A stretch of DNA of 64,000 bases, from the NCBI GenBank assembly GCA_037783545.1, contig JBBELK010000835.1:415268-479267 (forward strand). Direction: 5' to 3'. The DNA is from Henricia sp. BOLD:AAB3569 (lineage: Eukaryota > Echinodermata > Asteroidea > Spinulosida > Echinasteridae). The stretch's first letter is position 1, and each line of letters begins with the position of its first letter. Positions 32,352 to 48,924 of this stretch are shown here, piece by piece. The notes beneath the pieces were generated by a model, which saw only the letters and a list, made by a program, of their open reading frames with translations, made no database searches and had not been told where the DNA came from. A program made the position numbers and the translations under genes.

Positions 32352-32385
32352 TCACGCATCCAGCATGGCCCACAACAGTACAACC

Positions 32386-32401
32386 GGCTCTTTTCAGAGC
32401 C
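32386..32401 (+). terminator. H4 stem-loop (U9)
   Basis: Perfect hairpin with downstream element. Confidence 0.95.
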
Positions 32402-32754
32402 ACAACATTTTCATAAAAGAGATTGACTTGTATGCCTGCTGTTTATTTTTCTTTCAAAAAAAAAGTACTTTCCTAATAATTTATTTAAGAACGTTATATT
32501 ATTCATTGGGAGTCAGTACAGGGTCTGCAATCGAAACATTTAGACCAAGGGCAATTTAAAAGGGTTTGCAGGATTTGCTGACAATGATTTGGACCACCCC
32601 TAATTAACCCTCAAATAATCTGTAAATTAAAATGTTCTTGGAGCCTTAGGGCTTCCGTGTGGTAAAGAATGGGGTGTTGGCGCAGAGACAGTTCTGGATG
32701 CTTGCACGTCCAACAATTCGGGGTGAATGGAAGGGTAGAAATGTGCCCTATTTG

Positions 32755-32846
32755 CACTATGAACATCTAACAATGGAAATTGGGCACACACCATTGTTAC
32801 TAACAATGGGGTTACAATGAACATGTACATGTTCTTGCTCATAGTG
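32755..32846. mobile_element. CACTA-like miniature transposon (92 bp) in U9
   Basis: Comparison with the other units shows a 95-bp gain in an otherwise continuous spacer. The inserted 92 bp begins CACTATGA and ends TCATAGTG, perfect 8-bp terminal inverted repeats with looser matching further in. It is flanked on both sides by TTG (32752-32754 and 32847-32849), where other units have a single TTG, so a 3-bp target duplication. CACTA ends with 3-bp duplications are the hallmark of the CACTA (EnSpm/CMC) superfamily. The interior holds CCATTGTTA-C-TAACAATGG and a perfect 16-bp palindrome (32819-32834) and no coding capacity, so it would be a non-autonomous MITE. The family assignment rests on ends and duplication only. 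Confidence 0.8.
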
Positions 32847-34009
32847 TTGGCCCTGTGGTGGATGGATAATTTCTCGGACGTACGTAGATACACGTAGAAA
32901 GAAGGAATAGCGCCCTCAATGGTTCTGTTGGCACTAGATTGCTGGGGTGGCGCGGAAGATCAAGAATAACCATTCCTGCGTGCACAACTTCGATTGTTGG
33001 GGGATTTTGGAATACTTTTCTGGAGTAATTAATGAACGGGCATTTTCTGTTCTTCGATGGACACTTGTCGAACTATAATAGTCGCCGCTCAATTGGGTTC
33101 ATTGCCAGTTTTCAGTATGCATATTGCCAGCTACGGTAGCCTACCGCAGTGCAAGTTGCAAGTTTTTCTATAAGTGCAGTGCGTCTGATCAAGTAAAAGC
33201 CGAGTCATAATTCCTACAGTGACTCTTTAAAGTCCTGCTCTGTATTACATTTATCTTGTAAATGAACGTGATTTCCCACATCTTTTAGAAACACCACGGT
33301 ACATGTAGCAAATTGAATATGGGGGGGGGACTGTTACGGAAAATGCCCCTTCGTTGACTTCGCAGCAATGTAATTAATCTCACCGAATATGCAATATGCA
33401 CCGAATTCCAAGTTCTGCCAAATTTAAACGTTTACTTCAACTCGTAATGATTACAGATAGTATACATGATTAGTAAACTGTTACAAATAGTTTTATCCCC
33501 CTGTGTGATTTGAAGATATGCATGATTAAAACCAACTTGAGCAAAAACCAGCTCTGTACTTCGTCTAACTTTTGAGAAAACAGTCAAAAAAAGGTTTGCA
33601 AGTCATTTCGCCCCAGAACCACTTAGCCCTGAACCACGGCCTGTGCACGTAGTGGTTTTGGGGCGAGGTGGAATTTGGGCGGGGTAGTGTTTGGACAAAG
33701 TGATTTGGGGCGAAATGGCACTTGGGCGAAGTGGTTTGGGGGCGAAATGGCACTTGGGCGAAGTGGTTTGGGGAAAATTTAATTTACGTCTCGTGAGACG
33801 AACAATAATGTTTTGCTCATTTTTTCAGAAACTATAGCACTTCAGACAAAACCATCAGGGGAAGTTTTCTGCCGTCATCAGAAACGATCGTTGGAATTCG
33901 TGTGAATAATATAAATGGATGTTGCGATATGTTTTTACACTTGGTGGTTTTTCCCCGTTTGTTCCCTAATGGGCTTGCCTACAAGCCAACCACAATCCAG
34001 GAAAACCCA

Positions 34010-34096
34010 CCAATGACTGACAATCCCGTTGTCCAATCATATGCATGCACACTCGCCACGCGTCGACTCGACGGGCTTGGCTAGGATTATAAATAG
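34010..34096 (+). promoter_or_regulatory. H3 promoter (U9)
   Basis: CCAAT at 34010-34014, TATA box at 34088-34096. Confidence 0.85.
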
Positions 34097-34137
34097 CGAA
34101 ACAAAATCTCGCAAAGAGTGACTTGCAGAAGAATTGA

Positions 34138-34560
<423 letters not shown>

Positions 34561-34586
34561 TCAGCAGCGACTTCAATCAACCACCT

Positions 34587-34602
34587 GGCTCTTTTCAGAG
34601 CC
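34587..34602 (+). terminator. H3 stem-loop (U9)
   Basis: Perfect hairpin with downstream element. Confidence 0.95.
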
Positions 34603-36035
34603 ACACAAAAACAAAAAAGAGATGACTTCTGTGCCAAGTGCTTGCTTTATAAAAACAGATAGATTTTCTGTAAATGTTTATATGTAATCAGAAAAAAAAT
34701 GGAAACAAACATTCCATGTCCTGCCGTCGTTTCTTTAGAATAACTTCTCTTTGGTTATTTCCAATGTTTTCAGTGTCGGAATGATCTCAGCGACATTTCC
34801 TTCAATGCAATTCGCAAGTGGTCATTTTAAATCGTTTGCAAACTATTTGTTTGTCGCACTTGGTAATATCCAACAAAGGCATCATTTTACACGGGATAAA
34901 ACGCGGTGCCTAATATTATCGTTTTAATACCATTGCAGCTGTTAAAAACGCCTTTAGCTGGGATTTTGTTCCCGTCAAATCATAAAGTAAAGTTTGGGTT
35001 GAGGTTGGATTCACAATGAGCCTTTTCGCGCGTAAAGTTGATGCGCGCCGCTTTAAAAAAAAAAAACAAGAAGAAAAAGAAAGCGGTGTGGAGGGAGTTT
35101 GGAGTGAAACGACGCACTGAAAATTACAGAATCACACAAGCGTTTTCCACACATCGGAGTCGATTCTGTGGTTTTCAGTGTGACGTTTCACATAGTCTGG
35201 TACCCGGGCCAAAACATTCGGACTGATTTTAAGGTCCGCCAACCGCCAGTATATACATGTTAGTCCGCCATATTGAAACAGGAGGGATTTCTCCTTTTTC
35301 CGAAGGTTCCCGAAGTTACCCGAATGCACGTCCGGGCGTTATCGTTAATCGCCGGGTACGATTCGCCAGTGTTTCGCTGCGTGTTTATTTACGATGATGC
35401 AGACAAGGTCTGAATGTGATTTTTGATGCTATAATGGGAATATGTAATATTTTAAGGTTAAAATATTGAATGTTTATTGGCCAAATATGGAATAACCCTT
35501 TTCAGATTGTTATACACCCGTGCCGCGCTATGTGCTTGACGTAATGCTTAGTGCTATTTCAAACACTATACGGTAGCCGGTCCTCATAATTTATTCAGTC
35601 CTTGTATTAAGTCTACGTTTTACACAAAATTCCCTTTTACGCGCGCGCGCGCGATATACCCTTAGGCCTATAATCACAATAAATAAATCACTTAAAACAC
35701 AAACAAACAAACAAACAAACAAACAAAATCGAGAAATAAATGAATAAATAACAAATAAAGACATAAACCTTTCTCATAAAGACGTCACGTTTAACTCGTT
35801 CAATACCATGCACCAACTTTTTTTGTGCACTTTAGTGTGCATGTGGCGGAATTCACCGTTCTTAGCTAAATAATATCACAGTTTATGTTACGAATTAATG
35901 GATTTTGTTTAACTATACATGCGTAGAATGGGCAGAAACGTGTACAACGCACGGGCTAGCATTTTCCCCAGGGAGGATTGTGTTTCTCACGACCCTCAAG
36001 TTTGTTTGCTTTCAATTGTTCTTTTTCTCACTTAA

Positions 36036-36584
<549 letters not shown>

Positions 36585-36618
36585 TCACGCATCCAGCATG
36601 GCCCACAACAGTACAACC

Positions 36619-36634
36619 GGCTCTTTTCAGAGCC
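36619..36634 (+). terminator. H4 stem-loop (U10)
   Basis: Perfect hairpin. The AGGCCT insertion lies beyond the downstream element. Confidence 0.95.
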
Positions 36635-38151
36635 ACAACATTTTCATAAAAGAGATTGACTTGTAGGCCTATGCCTGCTGTTTATTTTTCTTTCAAAAAA
36701 AAAGTACTTTCCTAATAATTTATTTAAGAACGTTATATTATTCATTGGGAGTCAGTACAGGGTCTGCAATCGAAACATTTAGACCAAGGGCAATTTAAAA
36801 GGGTTTGCAGGATTTGCTGACAATGATTTGGACCACCCCTAATTAACCCTCAAATAATCTGTAAATTAAAATGTTCTTGGAGCCTTAAAGCTTCCGTGTG
36901 GTAAAGAATGGGGTGTTGGCGCAGAGACAGTTCTGGATGCTTGCAAGTCCAACAATTCGGGGTGAATGGAAGGGTAGAAATGTGCCCTATTTGGCCCTGT
37001 GGTGGATGGATAATTTCTCGGACGTACGTAGATACACGTAGAAAGAAGGAATAGCGCCCTCAATGGTTCTGTTGGCACTAGATTGCTGGGGTGGCGCGGA
37101 AGATCAAGAATAACCATTCCTGCGTGCACAACTTCGATTGTTGGGGGATTTTGGAATACTTTTCTGGAGTAATTAATGAACGGGCATTTTCTGTTCTTCG
37201 ATGGACACTTGTCGAACTATAATAGTCGCCGCTCAATTGGGTTCATTGCCAGTTTTCAGTATGCATATTGCCAGCTACGGTAGCCTACCGCAGTGCAAGT
37301 TGCAAGTTTTTCTATAAGTGCAGTGCGTCTGATCAAGTAAAAGCCGAGTCATAATTCCTACAGTGACTCTTTAAAGTCCTGCTCTGTATTACATTTATCT
37401 TGTAAATGAACGTGATTTCCCACATCTTTTAGAAACACCACGGTACATGTAGCAAATTGAATATGGGGAGGACTGTTACGGAAAATGCCCCTTCGTTGAC
37501 TTCGCAGCAATGTAATTAATCTCACCGAATATGCAATATGCACCGAATTCCAAGTTCTGCCAAATTTAAACGTTTACTTCAACTCGTAATGATTACAGAT
37601 AGTATACATGATTAGTAAACTGTTACAAATAGTTTTATCCCCCTGTGTGATTTGAAGATATGCATGATTAAAACCAACTTGAGCAAAAACCAGCTCTGTA
37701 CTTCGTCTAACTTTTGAGAAAACAGTCAAAAAAAGGTTTGCAAGTCATTTCGCCCCAGAACCACTTAGCCCTGAACCACGGCCTGTGCACGTAGTGGTTT
37801 TGGGGCGAGGTGGAATTTGGGCGGGGTAGTGTTTGGACGAAGTGATTTGGGGCGAAATGGCACTTGGGCGAAGTGGTTTGGGGGCGAAATGGCACTTGGG
37901 CGAAGTGGTTTGGGGAAAATTTAATTTACGTCTCGTGAGACGAACAATAATGTTTTGCTCATTTTTCAGAAACTATAGCACTTCAGACAAAACCATCAGG
38001 GGAAGTTTTCTGCCGTCATCAGAAACGATCGTTGGAATTCGTGTGAATAATATAAATGGATGTTGCGATATGTTTTTACACTTGGTGGTTTTTCCCCCGT
38101 TTGTTCCCTAATGGGCTTGCCTACAAGCCAACCACAATCCAGGAAAACCCA

Positions 38152-38238
38152 CCAATGACTGACAATCCCGTTGTCCAATCATATGCATGCACACTCGCCA
38201 CGCGTCGACTCGACGGGCTTGGCTAGGATTATAAATAG
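38152..38238 (+). promoter_or_regulatory. H3 promoter (U10)
   Basis: Intact ahead of a deleted H3. Confidence 0.85.
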
Positions 38239-38291
38239 CGAAACAAAATCTCGCAAAGAGTGACTTGCAGAAGAATTGAAACAAAATTATA

Positions 38292-38564
38292 ATGGCTCGT
38301 ACCAAGCAAACCGCTCGCAAATCTACCGGCGGAAAGGCCCCACGCAAGCAATTGGCCACAAAGGCCGCCCGCAAGAGCGCACAGGACTTCAAGACCGAAC
38401 TTCGCTTCCAGAGCTCCGCCGTCATGGCTCTTCAAGAAGCCAGCGAAGCCTACTTAGTCGGCCTCTTCGAAGACACCAACCTGTGCGCAATCCACGCCAA
38501 GCGTGTGACCATCATGCCAAAGGACATCCAGCTGGCTCGCCGCATCCGCGGTGAACGTGCCTGA
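38292..38564 (+). CDS. Histone H3 with internal in-frame deletion (U10)
   Basis: 90 residues, with the junction between 38377 and 38378, the same breakpoint as in U3, U5 and U6. Unlike those it has I130 ATC and the U9-type 3' flank. The deletion therefore exists on two sequence backgrounds, which suggests transfer by gene conversion or a crossover close to the junction. Confidence 0.93.
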   Translation: MARTKQTARKSTGGKAPRKQLATKAARKSAQDFKTELRFQSSAVMALQEASEAYLVGLFEDTNLCAIHAKRVTIMPKDIQLARRIRGERA

Positions 38565-38590
38565 TCAGCAGCGACTTCAATCAACCACCT

Positions 38591-38606
38591 GGCTCTTTTC
38601 AGAGCC
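38591..38606 (+). terminator. H3 stem-loop (U10, deleted H3)
   Basis: Perfect hairpin retained after a deleted H3. Confidence 0.95.
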
Positions 38607-40039
38607 ACACAAAAACAAAAAAGAGATGACTTCTGTGCCAAGTGCTTGCTTTATAAAAACAGATAGATTTTCTGTAAATGTTTATATGTAATCAGAAAAA
38701 AAATGGAAACAAACATTCCATGTCCTGCCGTCGTTTCTTTAGAATAACTTCTCTTTGGTTATTTCCAATGTTTTCAGTGTCGGAATGATCTCAGCGACAT
38801 TTCCTTCAATGCAATTCGCAAGTGGTCATTTTAAATCGTTTGCAAACTATTTGTTTGTCGCACTTGGTAATATCCAACAAAGGCATCATTTTACACGGGA
38901 TAAAACGCGGTGCCTAATATTATCGTTTTAATACCATTGCAGCTGTTAAAAACGCCTTTAGCTGGGATTTTGTTCCCGTCAAATCATAAAGTAAAGTTTG
39001 GGTTGAGGTTGGATTCACAATGAGCCTTTTCGCGCGTAAAGTTGATGCGCGCCGCTTTAAAAAAAAAAAACAAGAAGAAAAAGAAAGCGGTGTGGAGGGA
39101 GTTTGGAGTGAAACGACGCACTGAAAATTACAGAATCACACAAGCGTTTTCCACACATCGGAGTCGATTCTGTGGTTTTCAGTGTGACGTTTCACATAGT
39201 CTGGTACCCGGGCCAAAACATTCGGACTGATTTTAAGGTCCGCCAACCGCCAGTATATACATGTTAGTCCGCCATATTGAAACAGGAGGGATTTCTCCTT
39301 TTTCCGAAGGTTCCCGAAGTTACCCGAATGCACGTCCGGGCGTTATCGTTAATCGCCGGGTACGATTCGCCAGTGTTTCGCTGCGTGTTTATTTACGATG
39401 ATGCAGACAAGGTCTGAATGTGATTTTTGATGCTATAATGGGAATATGTAATATTTTAAGGTTAAAATATTGAATGTTTATTGGCCAAATATGGAATAAC
39501 CCTTTTCAGATTGTTATACACCCGTGCCGCGCTATGTGCTTGACGTAATGCTTAGTGCTATTTCAAACACTATACGGTAGCCGGTCCTCATAATTTATTC
39601 AGTCCTTGTATTAAGTCTACGTTTTACACAAAATTCCCTTTTACGCGCGCGCGCGCGATATACCCTTAGGCCTATAATCACAATAAATAAATCACTTAAA
39701 ACACAAACAAACAAACAAACAAACAAACAAAATCGAGAAATAAATGAATAAATAACAAATAAAGACATAAACCTTTCTCATAAAGACGTCACGTTTAACT
39801 CGTTCAATACCATGCACCAACTTTTTTTGTGCACTTTAGTGTGCATGTGGCGGAATTCACCGTTCTTAGCTAAATAATATCACAGTTTATGTTACGAATT
39901 AATGGATTTTGTTTAACTATACATGCGTAGAATGGGCAGAAACGTGTACAACGCACGGGCTAGCATTTTCCCCAGGGAGGATTGTGTTTCTCACGACCCT
40001 CAAGTTTGTTTGCTTTCAATTGTTCTTTTTCTCACTTAA

Positions 40040-40588
<549 letters not shown>

Positions 40589-40622
40589 TCACGCATCCAG
40601 CATGGCCCACAACAGTACAACC

Positions 40623-40638
40623 GGCTCTTTTCAGAGCC
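40623..40638 (+). terminator. H4 stem-loop (U11)
   Basis: Perfect hairpin with downstream element. Confidence 0.95.
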
Positions 40639-42159
40639 ACAACATTTTCATAAAAGAGATTGACTTGTAGGCCTATGCCTGCTGTTTATTTTTCTTTCAA
40701 AAAAAAAGTACTTTCCTAATAATTTATTTAAGAACGTTATATTATTCATTGGGAGTCAGTACAGGGTCTGCAATCGAAACATTTAGACCAAGGGCAATTT
40801 AAAAGGGTTTGCAGGATTTGCTGACAATGATTTGGACCACCCCTAATTAACCCTCAAATAATCTGTAAATTAAAATGTTCTTGGAGCCTTAAAGCTTCCG
40901 TGTGGTAAAGAATGGGGTGTTGGCGCAGAGACAGTTCTGGATGCTTGCAAGTCCAACAATTCGGGGTGAATGGAAGGGTAGAAATGTGCCCTATTTGGCC
41001 CTGTGGTGGATGGATAATTTCTCGGACGTACGTAGATACACGTAGAAAGAAGGAATAGCGCCCTCAATGGTTCTGTTGGCACTAGATTGCTGGGGTGGCG
41101 CGGAAGATCAAGAATAACCATTCCTGCGTGCACAACTTCGATTGTTGGGGGATTTTGGAATACTTTTCTGGAGTAATTAATGAACGGGCATTTTCTGTTC
41201 TTCGATGGACACTTGTCGAACTATAATAGTCGCCGCTCAATTGGGTTCATTGCCAGTTTTCAGTATGCATATTGCCAGCTACGGTAGCCTACCGCAGTGC
41301 AAGTTGCAAGTTTTTCTATAAGTGCAGTGCGTCTGATCAAGTAAAAGCCGAGTCATAATTCCTACAGTGACTCTTTAAAGTCCTGCTCTGTATTACATTT
41401 ATCTTGTAAATGAACGTGATTTCCCACATCTTTTAGAAACACCACGGTACATGTAGCAAATTGAATATGGGGAGGACTGTTACGGAAAATGCCCCTTCGT
41501 TGACTTCGCAGCAATGTAATTAATCTCACCGAATATGCAATATGCACCGAATTCCAAGTTAATTCTGCCAAATTTAAACGTTTACTTCAACTCGTAATGA
41601 TTACAGATAGTATACATGATTAGTAAACTGTTACAAATAGTTTTATCCCCCTGTGTGATTTGAAGATATGCATGATTAAAACCAACTTGAGCAAAAACCA
41701 GCTCTGTACTTCGTCTAACTTTTGAGAAAACAGTCAAAAAAAGGTTTGCAAGTCATTTCGCCCCAGAACCACTTAGCCCTGAACCACGGCCTGTGCACGT
41801 AGTGGTTTTGGGGCGAGGTGGAATTTGGGCGGGGTAGTGTTTGGACGAAGTGATTTGGGGCGAAATGGCACTTGGGCGAAGTGGTTTGGGGGCGAAATGG
41901 CACTTGGGCGAAGTGGTTTGGGGAAAATTTAATTTACGTCTCGTGAGACGAACAATAATGTTTTGCTCATTTTTCAGAAACTATAGCACTTCAGACAAAA
42001 CCATCAGGGGAAGTTTTCTGCCGTCATCAGAAACGATCGTTGGAATTCGTGTGAATAATATAAATGGATGTTGCAATATGTTTTTACACTTGGTGGTTTT
42101 TCCCCCGTTTGTTCCCTAATGGGCTTGCCTACAAGCCAACCACAATCCTGGAAAACCCA

Positions 42160-42246
42160 CCAATGACTGACAATCCCGTTGTCCAATCATATGCATGCAC
42201 ACTCGCCACGCGTCGACTCGACGGGCTTGGCTAGGATTATAAATAG
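42160..42246 (+). promoter_or_regulatory. H3 promoter (U11)
   Basis: Same elements. An A to T change lies 12 bp upstream (atccTgg). Confidence 0.85.
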
Positions 42247-42287
42247 CGAAACAAAATCTCGCAAAGAGTGACTTGCAGAAGAATTGA

Positions 42288-42710
<423 letters not shown>

Positions 42711-42736
42711 TCAGCAGAGACTTCAATCAACCACCT

Positions 42737-42752
42737 GGCTCTTTTCAGAGCC
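42737..42752 (+). terminator. H3 stem-loop (U11)
   Basis: Perfect hairpin with downstream element. Confidence 0.95.
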
Positions 42753-44185
42753 ACACAAAAACAAAAAAGAGATGACTTCTGTGCCAAGTGCTTGCTTTAT
42801 AAAAACAAATAGATTTTCTGTAAATGTTTATATGTAATCAGAAAAAAAATGGAAACAAACATTCCATGTCCTGCCGTCGTTTCTTTAGAATAACTTCTCT
42901 TTGGTTATTTCCAATGTTTTCAGTGTCGGAATGATCTCAGCGACATTTCCTTCGATGCAATTCGCAAGTGGTCATTTTAAATCGTTTGCAAACTATTTGT
43001 TTGTCGCACTTGGTAATATCCAACAAAGGCATCATTTTACACGGGATAAAACGCGGTGCCTAATATTATCGTTTTAATACCATTGCAGCTGTTAAAAACG
43101 CCTTTAGCTGGGATTTTGTTCCCGTCAAATCATAAAGTAAAGTTTGGGTTGAGGTTGGATTCACAATGAGCCTTTTCGCGCGTAAAGTTGATGCGCGCCG
43201 CTAAAAAAAAAAAAAACAAGAAGAAAAAGAAAGCGGTGTGGAGGGAGTTTGGAGTGAAACGACGCACTGAAAATTACAGAATCACACAAGCGTTTTCCAC
43301 ACATCGGAGTCGATTCTGTGGTTTTCAGTGTGACGTTTCACATAGTCTGGTACCCGGGCCAAAACATTCGGACTGATTTTAAGGTCCGCCAACCGCCAGT
43401 ATATACATGTTAGTCCGCCATATTGAAACAGGAGGGATTTCTCCTTTTTCCGAAGGTTCCCGAAGTTACCCGAATGCACGTCCGGGCGTTATCGTTAATC
43501 GCCGGGTACGATTCGCCAGTGTTTCGCTGCGTGTTTATTTACGATGATGCAGACAAGGTCTGAATGTGATTTTTGATGCTATAATGGGAATATGTAATAT
43601 TTTAAGGTTAAAATATTGAATGTTTATTGGCCAAATATGGAATAACCCTTTTCAGATTGTTATACACCCGTGCCGCGCTATGTGCTTGACGTAATGCTTA
43701 GTGCTATTTCAAACACTATACGGTAGCCGGTCCTCATAATTTATTCAGTCCTTATATTAAGTCTACGTTTTACACAAAATTCCCTTTTACGCGCGCGCGC
43801 GCGATATACCCTTAGGCCTATAATCACAATAAATAAATCACTTAAAACACAAACAAACAAACAAACAAACAAACAAAATCGAGAAATAAATGAATAAATA
43901 ACAAATAAAGACATAAACCTTTCTCATAAAGACGTCACGTTTAACTCGTTCAATACCATGCACCAACTTTTTTTGTGCACTTTAGTGTGCATGTGGCGGA
44001 ATTCACCGTTCTTAGCTAAATAATATCACAGTTTATGTTACGAATTAATGGATTTTGTTTAACTATACATGCGTAGAATGGGCAGAAACGTGTACAACGC
44101 ACGGGCTAGCATTTTCCCCAGGGAGGATTGTGTTTCTCACGACCCTCAAGTTTGTTTGCTTTCAATTGTTCTTTTTCTCACTTAA

Positions 44186-44734
<549 letters not shown>

Positions 44735-44768
44735 TCACGCATCCAGCATGGCCCACAACAGTACAACC

Positions 44769-44784
44769 GGCTCTTTTCAGAGCC
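44769..44784 (+). terminator. H4 stem-loop (U12)
   Basis: Perfect hairpin with downstream element. Confidence 0.95.
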
Positions 44785-46299
44785 ACAACATTTTCATAAA
44801 AGAGATTGACTTGTATGCCTGCTGTTTATTTTTCTTTATAAAAAAAACGTACTTTCCTAATAATTTATTTAAGAACGTTATATTATTCATTGGGAGTCAG
44901 TACAGGGTCTGCAATCGAAACATTTAGACCAAGGGCAATTTAAAAGGGTTTGCAGGATTTGCTGACAATGATTTGGACCACCCCTAATTAACCCTCAAAT
45001 AATCTGTAAATTAAAATGTTCTTGGAGCCTTAAAGCTTCCGTGTGGTAAAGAATGGGGTGTTGGCGCAGAGACAGTTCTGGATGCTTGCACGTCCAACAA
45101 TTCGGGGTGAATGGAAGGGTAGAAATGTGCCCTATTTGGCCCTGTGGTGGATGGATAATTTCTCGGACGTACGTAGATACACGTAGAAAGAAGGAATAGC
45201 GCCCTCAATGGTTCTGTTGGCACTAGATTGCTGGGGTGGCGCGGAAGATCAAGAATAACCATTCCTGCGTGCACAACTTCGATTGTTGGGGGATTTGGAA
45301 TACTTTTCTGGAGTAATTAATGAACGGGCATTTTCTGTTCTTCGATGGACACTTGTCGAACTATAATAGTCGCCGCTCAATTGGGTTCATTGCCAGTTTT
45401 CAGTATGCATATTGCCAGCTACGGTAGCCTACCGCAGTGCAAGTTGCAAGTTTTTCTATAAGTGCAGTGCGTCTGATCAAGTAAAAGCCGAGTCATAATT
45501 CCTACAGTGACTCTTTAAAGTCCTGCTCTGTATTACATTGATCTTGTAAATGAACGTGATTTCCCACATCTTTTAGAAACACCACGGTACATGTAGCAAA
45601 TTGAATATGGGGAGGACTGTTACGGAAAATGCCCCTTCGTTGACTTCGCAGCAATGTAATTAATCTCACCGAATATGCAATATGCACCGAATTCCAAGTT
45701 AATTCTGCCAAATTTAAACGTTTACTTCAACTCGTAATGATTACAGATAGTATACATGATTAGTAAACTGTTACAAATAGTTTTATCCCCCTGTGTGATT
45801 TGAAGATATGCATGATTAAAACCAACTTGAGCAAAAACCAGCTCTGTACTTCGTCTAACTTTTGAGAAAACAGTCAAAAAAAGGTTTGCAAGTCATTTCG
45901 CCCCAGAACCACTTAGCCCTGAACCACGGCCTGTGCACGTAGTGGTTTTGGGGCGAGGTGGAATTTGGGCGGGGTAGTGTTTGGACGAAGTGATTTGGGG
46001 CGAAATGGCACTTGGGCGAAGTGGTTTGGGGGCGAAATGGCACTTGGGCGAAGTGGTTTGGGGAAAATTTAATTTACGTCTCGTGAGACGAACAATAATG
46101 TTTTGCTCATTTTTCAGAAACTATAGCACTTCAGACAAAACCATCAGGGGAAGTTTTCTGCCGTCATCAGAAACGATCGTTGGAATTCGTGTGAATAATA
46201 TAAATGGATGTTGCAATATGTTTTTACACTTGGTGGTTTTTCCCCCGTTTGTTCCCTAATGGGCTTGCCTACAAGCCAACCACAATCCTGGAAAACCCA

Positions 46300-46386
46300 C
46301 CAATGACTGACAATCCCGTTGTCCAATCATATGCATGCACACTCGCCACGCGTCGACTCGACGGGCTTGGCTAGGATTATAAATAG
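46300..46386 (+). promoter_or_regulatory. H3 promoter (U12)
   Basis: As U11. Confidence 0.85.
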
Positions 46387-46427
46387 CGAAACAAAATCTC
46401 GCAAAGAGTGACTTGCAGAAGAATTGA

Positions 46428-46850
<423 letters not shown>

Positions 46851-46876
46851 TCAGCAGAGACTTCAATCAACCACCT

Positions 46877-46892
46877 GGCTCTTTTCAGAGCC
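46877..46892 (+). terminator. H3 stem-loop (U12)
   Basis: Perfect hairpin with downstream element. Confidence 0.95.
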
Positions 46893-48325
46893 ACACAAAA
46901 ACAAAAAAGAGATGACTTCTGTGCCAAGTGCTTGCTTTATAAAAACAAATAGATTTTCTGTAAATGTTTATATGTAATCAGAAAAAAAATGGAAACAAAC
47001 ATTCCATGTCCTGCCGTCGTTTCTTTAGAATAACTTCTCTTTGGTTATTTCCAATGTTTTCAGTGTCGGAATGATCTCAGCGACATTTCCTTCGATGCAA
47101 TTCGCAAGTGGTCATTTTAAATCGTTTGCAAACTATTTGTTTGTCGCACTTGGTAATATCCAACAAAGGCATCATTTTACACGGGATAAAACGCGGTGCC
47201 TAATATTATCGTTTTAATACCATTGCAGCTGTTAAAAACGCCTTTAGCTGGGATTTTGTTCCCGTCAAATCATAAAGTAAAGTTTGGGTTGAGGTTGGAT
47301 TCACAATGAGCCTTTTCGCGCGTAAAGTTGATGCGCGCCGCTTTAAAAAAAAAAAACAAGAAGAAAAAGAAAGCGGTGTGGAGGGAGTTTGGAGTGAAAC
47401 GACGCACTGAAAATTACAGAATCACACAAGCGTTTTCCACACATCGGAGTCGATTCTGTGGTTTTCAGTGTGACGTTTCACATAGTCTGGTACCCGGGCC
47501 AAAACATTCGGACTGATTTTAAGGTCCGCCAACCGCCAGTATATACATGTTAGTCCGCCATATTGAAACAGGAGGGATTTCTCCTTTTTCCGAAGGTTCC
47601 CGAAGTTACCCGAATGCACGTCCGGGCGTTATCGTTAATCGCCGGGTACGATTCGCCAGTGTTTCGCTGCGTGTTTATTTACGATGATGCAGACAAGGTC
47701 TGAATGTGATTTTTGATGCTATAATGGGAATATGTAATATTTTAAGGTTAAAATATTGAATGTTTATTGGCCAAATATGGAATAACCCTTTTCAGATTGT
47801 TATACACCCGTGCCGCGCTATGTGCTTGACGTAATGCTTAGTGCTATTTCAAACACTATACGGTAGCCGGTCCTCATAATTTATTCAGTCCTTGTATTAA
47901 GTCTACGTTTTACACAAAATTCCCTTTTACGCGCGCGCGCGCGATATACCCTTAGGCCTATAATCACAATAAATAAATCACTTAAAACACAAACAAACAA
48001 ACAAACAAACAAACAAAATCGAGAAATAAATGAATAAATAACAAATAAAGACATAAACCTTTCTCATAAAGACGTCACGTTTAACTCGTTCAATACCATG
48101 CACCAACTTTTTTTGTGCACTTTAGTGTGCATGTGGCGGAATTCACCGTTCTTAGCTAAATAATATCACAGTTTATGTTACGAATTAATGGATTTTGTTT
48201 AACTATACATGCGTAGAATGGGCAGAAACGTGTACAACGCACGGGCTAGCATTTTCCCCAGGGAGGATTGTGTTTCTCACGACCCTCAAGTTTGTTTGCT
48301 TTCAATTGTTCTTTTTCTCACTTAA

Positions 48326-48874
<549 letters not shown>

Positions 48875-48908
48875 TCACGCATCCAGCATGGCCCACAACA
48901 GTACAACC

Positions 48909-48924
48909 GGCTCTTTTCAGAGCC
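48909..48924 (+). terminator. H4 stem-loop (U13)
   Basis: Perfect hairpin with downstream element. Confidence 0.95.
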
